Origin: an uncultured Bacilli bacterium
Lineage (GTDB): Bacteria > Bacillota_I > Bacilli_A > RF39 > UBA660
Length of the DNA stretch: 16,963 nucleotides
Direction of reading: 5' to 3'
Assembly (NCBI GenBank): GCA_949025205.1
Contig: CARMXJ010000028.1
Coordinates: 1-16,963 of the forward strand
In this document: piece after piece, positions 13,426 through 16,963 of the stretch
Layout of the letters: the number at the start of each line of letters is the position of its first letter
Numbering within the stretch: position 1 is the first letter of the stretch
Made by a program: the position numbers and the translations under genes
Notes under the pieces: model-generated
The model's database searches: none
What the model saw: the letters and a program-made list of their open reading frames with translations, nothing else
What the model was told of the DNA's origin: nothing

Positions 13426-14079
13426 ATGACTAGGGAAGATATTGTTCAAGCGAATGCCGGATTGATATATAGAATTATGAATGAACACTTTTTTGGAGTA
13501 GATCGAGAAGATTTATTTCAAGAAGGAGCTAAGGGAGTTATGAAAGCATATAAAAACTATCATAAAAATGGTACGACAAAATTTTCAACTTATGCTTATA
13601 TGCCTATTTTTGGAGAGATGTTTAAATATGTAACACAAAAACCAATTAAAGTAAGTGAAAATTATTTACGTTTATATCGTTCTATTGAAACTTATCGTTA
13701 TTCTCTTGCCCAGAAATGGGGTAAAATTCCTACAAATGAGGAACTAGCAATCGAACTTGGAACAGATGTTGCTACGATTGAAGAAGCTATTTTAGCTTCA
13801 ACAATTACCATAAGTAGTTTGGATAAGGCAAGTGATGAAGATAGAAGTATTTATGAGACAGTGCCAATGGAAGAGAAAATTTCTTTAGATGATAAAATAG
13901 CGATAGAAGAAGGACTTGCCATTTTGGATGAAGATGAGCAAGAAATTATTAAATATCGTTATTTTGAAGATTTAACCCAAAGTGAAATTGCTAGAAAATT
14001 AAATAAAACACAAGTCATGGTTTCAAGATATGAAAAAAGAGGTTTGAATAAAATGCGTGCGTTTTATGCACAAAATTAA
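13426..14079 (+). CDS. Alternative sigma factor, SigB/SigF/SigG type
   Basis: This 217-residue sigma-70 family protein lacks region 1. Region 2 is clear (EDLFQEGAKGVMKAYKNY, then FSTYAYMPIFGEM), region 3 runs about 80-130 (AQKWGKIPTNEELAIELG), and region 4 has the helix-turn-helix LTQSEIARKLNKTQVMVSRYE. The QVxVSR end of region 4 is characteristic of the SigB/SigF/SigG group, which is controlled by partner switching with STAS proteins; the STAS gene directly upstream fits. The ribosome site AAAGAGG is 5 bases before the ATG. Whether it serves stress response or development cannot be decided from this sequence. The stop codon lies inside the terminator stem. Confidence 0.88.
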   Translation: MTREDIVQANAGLIYRIMNEHFFGVDREDLFQEGAKGVMKAYKNYHKNGTTKFSTYAYMPIFGEMFKYVTQKPIKVSENYLRLYRSIETYRYSLAQKWGKIPTNEELAIELGTDVATIEEAILASTITISSLDKASDEDRSIYETVPMEEKISLDDKIAIEEGLAILDEDEQEIIKYRYFEDLTQSEIARKLNKTQVMVSRYEKRGLNKMRAFYAQN

Positions 14080-14122
14080 GAAGAATTTTGAAAAACAGTT
14101 CTTTTTTTTGTGCTATTTTTTT
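14068..14122 (+). terminator. Terminator overlapping the sigma factor gene end
   Basis: GCACAAAA (14068-14075) pairs with TTTTGTGC (14106-14113), with an inner AAGAA/TTCTT helix, followed by TATTTTTTT. It separates the sigma operon from the calcium ATPase gene. Confidence 0.8.
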
Positions 14123-14162
14123 AGGCTTGTACATATCCTTTGTTAGGAGGGACAAGCATACT

Positions 14163-16778
14163 ATGAATGTATCAGGATTAACAGAAGAGGAAGTAGAGAT
14201 AAGTCGTAAAAAGTATGGAGATAATGAACTCGTAAAGAAAAAAAAGAATAGTTTCTTGCGACTCTTATTGGAATCTTTAGGAGACCCCATTATAAAAATT
14301 CTTTTGATTGCTTTGGCAGTCAAAGTTGTAGTTCTTTTTAAAAGTTTTGATTGGTTTGAAACACTTGGAATTTTGATTGCTATTTTTTTAGCTTCGTTTA
14401 TTTCCAGTATTTCTGAATATGGAAGTGAAGCGGCTTTTGAGCGACTTGGAGAAGAAGCAGCAAAAATCAAAGTGAAAGTAAAAAGAGCTGGTGAAGTAAA
14501 AGAAATTGAAATTAAAGATGTAGTTAAGGGGGATTTGGTTCTTTTAAATACAGGGGATAAAATACCGGCAGATGGGTATTTAATAGAGGGAAGTGTCTAT
14601 GTAGATGAATCTTCTATTAATGGAGAAGCAAAAGAAGTAGAAAAAGTACCGTTTATTTCTGGAGTTATGGAAGACAAACATAAAATATTTAGAGGAACGA
14701 TTGTTTATAATGGAAATGCTCTTATGAAAGTAACGGAAGTTGGAAATAATACGATTTACGGACGTCTTGCTAGTGAATTACAAGAAAAAGAACCGATAAG
14801 TCCTTTAAAGCTTCGTCTTCGAGGACTTGCTAGTGTAATTAGTAAAATTGGATATGTCGGAGCTATTTTGGTTGTTATTTCTTATTTATTTTCCGTTATT
14901 TTTATTGCTAATCATTTTGAACGGGAAGCGATTCTTGCAACAATTACTAATTTTCCTGTTATGTTTGATTATCTTTTATATGCGCTTACTTTAAGTGTTA
15001 CCATTATTATTGTGGCAGTACCAGAGGGATTGCCAATGATGATTACGCTTGTTTTATCAAGTAATATGAAACGGATGTTAAAAGAACAGGTTTTGGTTCG
15101 AAGGTTAGTGGGTATTGAAACAGCAGGGAGTTTAAATGTACTCTTAACTGACAAAACAGGAACACTTACGAAAGGAAGACTTGAAGTTACAGAATTTATA
15201 AGTGGTAATTTAAAATCGTATAAAACAATAGAAGCTATACAACAAGAAAAATTTTACAATTGTATTTATGAATCGTTTTATTATAACAATGAAAGTTTAT
15301 TTGATAATCATCTTGAAGTCGTCGGAGGAAATACGACCGATAGAGCATTGTTAAAATTTATAAAAAGACCCGTTTCTAAAACTTATAAAGTATTAGAAAA
15401 AGTACCTTTTAATAGTCAAAATAAATATTCTTGTGTACAAATTGCTAATGAAGAACGTACTACTTTTGTAAAAGGTGCCGCCGAGAAAATTTTAAATAAA
15501 TGTACACGTTATTTAAATGAAGACAATGTAGAAAGAACATTACTGAATAAAAAAGTTTTAGAAGAAAAAATAAATACTCTTACAAAGAGTGGAACCAGAG
15601 TACTTGTGATGGCGTATTCGAAAAGGGGGATAGAAGAAGAACTTCACGATTTGGTTTTTTTAGGGATACTTGCCATTCGCGATGAGCTAAGGGAAGAAGC
15701 ACGTGAAGGTATTCATTTAATTAAAAGCGCTGGTATTGCTATTATTATGATTACAGGAGACCATCAGGATACAGCAAAAAGTATTGCTAAGGAAGCAGGG
15801 TTATTAGAAGATGAACGTGACTTAATCTTAACAAGTGATGAATTAAATCGGTTGTCCGATAATGAAATAAAAAGAATTGTACCACATTTGCGGGTCGTTG
15901 CAAGAGCTCTTCCGAAAGATAAAAGTAGATTGGTTCGTATTTTAGAAGAAATGGATTTAGTGGTTGGGATGACAGGGGATGGTGTAAATGATGCCCCAGC
16001 GTTAAAAAAAGCAAATGTAGGTTTTGCAATGGGAAGTGGTACAGAGGTATGTAAAGAAGCGAGTGATATTGTTATTTTAGATGACAATATTTTGTCTATT
16101 AGTAAAGCTATTTTATATGGTAGAACGATTTTTAAAAGTATCAGAAAATTTATAATCTATCAACTTACTTGTAATATGGGAGCTCTTCTTATGTCTATTT
16201 TAGGGCCATTTATTGGAATTAATACACCAATTACCATTATTCAAATGCTCTGGATTAATATGATAATGGATACGTTTGCAGGACTTGCATTCTCTTTTGA
16301 GCCTCCTTTAAAACGTTATATGTTTGAAGCTCCTAAAAGCAAAAAAGAACCGATTATTAATGGATATATGTATGGTCAAATTATTTTTACGGGTAGTTAT
16401 TCAGCACTTTTATGTATTTTATTTTTAAAACTGCCTCTGTTTAAACATTTAATACGAGTAGGAAGCTCTTATGAATATTTGATGACTGCTTATTTTGCTT
16501 TGTTTATTTTTATTGGCGTAAGTAATGCTTTTAACGCCAGAACCGAAAGACTTAATTTATTTGCTCATTTAAAACAAAATAAAGTTTTTCTATTTACCAT
16601 TCTTTTTATTGTGGTGGTACAAATGTATTTGATTTACCATGGAGGAGATTTATTTCGCACGTATGGACTTACGCTTAAGGAATTAACTATCGTCATTGTT
16701 CTTTCGGTTAGTGTTATACCTGTAGATATGCTTCGTAAAATTTACATCAAGAAAAGGCATTACGCATGTAGTGTGTAA
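14163..16778 (+). CDS. Calcium-translocating P-type ATPase, PMCA-like (P2B)
   Basis: This 871-residue ATP-driven cation pump probably exports Ca(II). It has the N-terminal cation-ATPase segment (LTEEEVEISRKKYGDNEL), an actuator motif with ESSINGEAK (the usual TGES is NGEA here), the helix-4 site VPEGLPM, the phosphorylation site DKTGTLT near 330, an ATP-binding KGAAEK, and GDGVNDAPAL. The block MLWINMIMDTFAGLAFSFEPP and the Asn in QLTCNMGALL match the single calcium site of PMCA pumps rather than two-site SERCA pumps. An upstream TTG at 14088 is open, but it lies in the terminator; AGGAGG (14145-14150) supports ATG 14163, although the 12-base spacing is rather long. No clear promoter lies between terminator and start; ACATAT-like boxes were too weak to call. 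Confidence 0.9.
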   Translation: MNVSGLTEEEVEISRKKYGDNELVKKKKNSFLRLLLESLGDPIIKILLIALAVKVVVLFKSFDWFETLGILIAIFLASFISSISEYGSEAAFERLGEEAAKIKVKVKRAGEVKEIEIKDVVKGDLVLLNTGDKIPADGYLIEGSVYVDESSINGEAKEVEKVPFISGVMEDKHKIFRGTIVYNGNALMKVTEVGNNTIYGRLASELQEKEPISPLKLRLRGLASVISKIGYVGAILVVISYLFSVIFIANHFEREAILATITNFPVMFDYLLYALTLSVTIIIVAVPEGLPMMITLVLSSNMKRMLKEQVLVRRLVGIETAGSLNVLLTDKTGTLTKGRLEVTEFISGNLKSYKTIEAIQQEKFYNCIYESFYYNNESLFDNHLEVVGGNTTDRALLKFIKRPVSKTYKVLEKVPFNSQNKYSCVQIANEERTTFVKGAAEKILNKCTRYLNEDNVERTLLNKKVLEEKINTLTKSGTRVLVMAYSKRGIEEELHDLVFLGILAIRDELREEAREGIHLIKSAGIAIIMITGDHQDTAKSIAKEAGLLEDERDLILTSDELNRLSDNEIKRIVPHLRVVARALPKDKSRLVRILEEMDLVVGMTGDGVNDAPALKKANVGFAMGSGTEVCKEASDIVILDDNILSISKAILYGRTIFKSIRKFIIYQLTCNMGALLMSILGPFIGINTPITIIQMLWINMIMDTFAGLAFSFEPPLKRYMFEAPKSKKEPIINGYMYGQIIFTGSYSALLCILFLKLPLFKHLIRVGSSYEYLMTAYFALFIFIGVSNAFNARTERLNLFAHLKQNKVFLFTILFIVVVQMYLIYHGGDLFRTYGLTLKELTIVIVLSVSVIPVDMLRKIYIKKRHYACSV

Positions 16779-16860
16779 GACAATTTTATAAAAAATTATT
16801 CTTTATGCTTAATTATATATTCTGGCTATTTTTTCTATTGGTAATCTTATAAAAATGTAA

Positions 16861-16890
16861 TTGTAAATGAAAGCGGTAGTATAGTATAAT
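16861..16890 (+). promoter_or_regulatory. Promoter of the gene at the window end
   Basis: TTGTAA (16861-16866) and a perfect TATAAT (16885-16890) are spaced by 18 bp, about 45 bases before the next start codon. Confidence 0.6.
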
Positions 16891-16935
16891 ATATATAGAG
16901 TAGAAAGAATACCAAATGGAGAAAAGTGAGAAAAA

Positions 16936-16963
16936 ATGGAAAAGAAAAATAAAACAATGTTAA
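16936..16963 (+). CDS. Start of an unidentified gene, cut by the window end
   Basis: Nine codons are visible (MEKKNKTML) after a purine-rich site (GGAG at 16918-16921 and GTGAG at 16926-16930). The lysine-rich start followed by a hydrophobic residue could begin a signal peptide or membrane protein, but too little is seen to say. Confidence 0.5.

Noticed and set aside
14088..14162. 25-residue N-terminal extension of the calcium ATPase from a TTG
   Set aside because: It runs through the terminator and before the AGGAGG; ATG 14163 gives the normal family start.
1..16963. CRISPR arrays, tRNA or rRNA genes, transposases, riboswitches
   Set aside because: No regular spaced repeats, no tRNA/rRNA-like segments, no transposase motifs and no recognisable riboswitch consensus were seen on either strand by eye.

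Overview
The window is very A+T-rich Gram-positive-type DNA. Evidence for this includes strong AGGAGG-type ribosome sites, near-consensus sigma-A promoters, hairpin plus U-tract terminators, a class B sortase with an anchored substrate, a GH25 muramidase, and a SigB/SigF/SigG-type sigma factor. The copper ATPase gene ends in TGA and the other genes read through on the standard code, so this is not the Mycoplasma code. My best inference is an uncultured low-GC gut member of the Bacilli/Erysipelotrichia/RF39 kind; the sequence alone cannot settle the taxon.

Layout. (1) 1-3831: a metal-homeostasis operon behind a long operator-like dyad, encoding a CopA copper exporter, a Zn-type CDF exporter with a native His6 tail, a VOC protein and a CopZ-like chaperone, closed by a terminator. 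(2) 3848-4792: an ORF6N/PLD-like gene broken by a -1 frameshift. (3) 4847-7292: a signal-peptide surface protein ending in an unusual NAQTG sorting signal, followed by its likely class B sortase, each with its own promoter. (4) 7354-8919: a membrane-anchored XRE regulator overlapping a DUF4097 beta-repeat protein. (5) 8995-10104: a Nudix hydrolase and its tandem copy; the copy is dead, with one frameshift and one nonsense codon.

(6) 10130-10432: the most interesting stretch. A 33-residue, nearly all-hydrophobic peptide gene on the minus strand, with a perfect AAGGAGG site and its own promoter, faces a convergent plus-strand promoter whose short RNA would overlap the peptide mRNA's 3' end. An imperfect 26/24-bp inverted repeat lies just inside both promoters. 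The peptide mRNA could therefore pair its own 5' and 3' ends, and the antisense RNA carries a copy of the mRNA's 5' arm. This resembles a type I toxin-antitoxin locus and I do not recognise it as a named family.

(7) 10481-12742: a membrane-tethered GH25 muramidase with an Ig-like domain, then unrecognised small genes, one apparently split by an in-frame stop. (8) 13081-14122: a STAS protein and an alternative sigma factor in an operon, with no anti-sigma kinase beside them. (9) 14163-16778: a PMCA-type calcium P-ATPase. A further gene starts at 16936 and runs off the window.

Apart from the minus-strand peptide, all genes lie on the plus strand.
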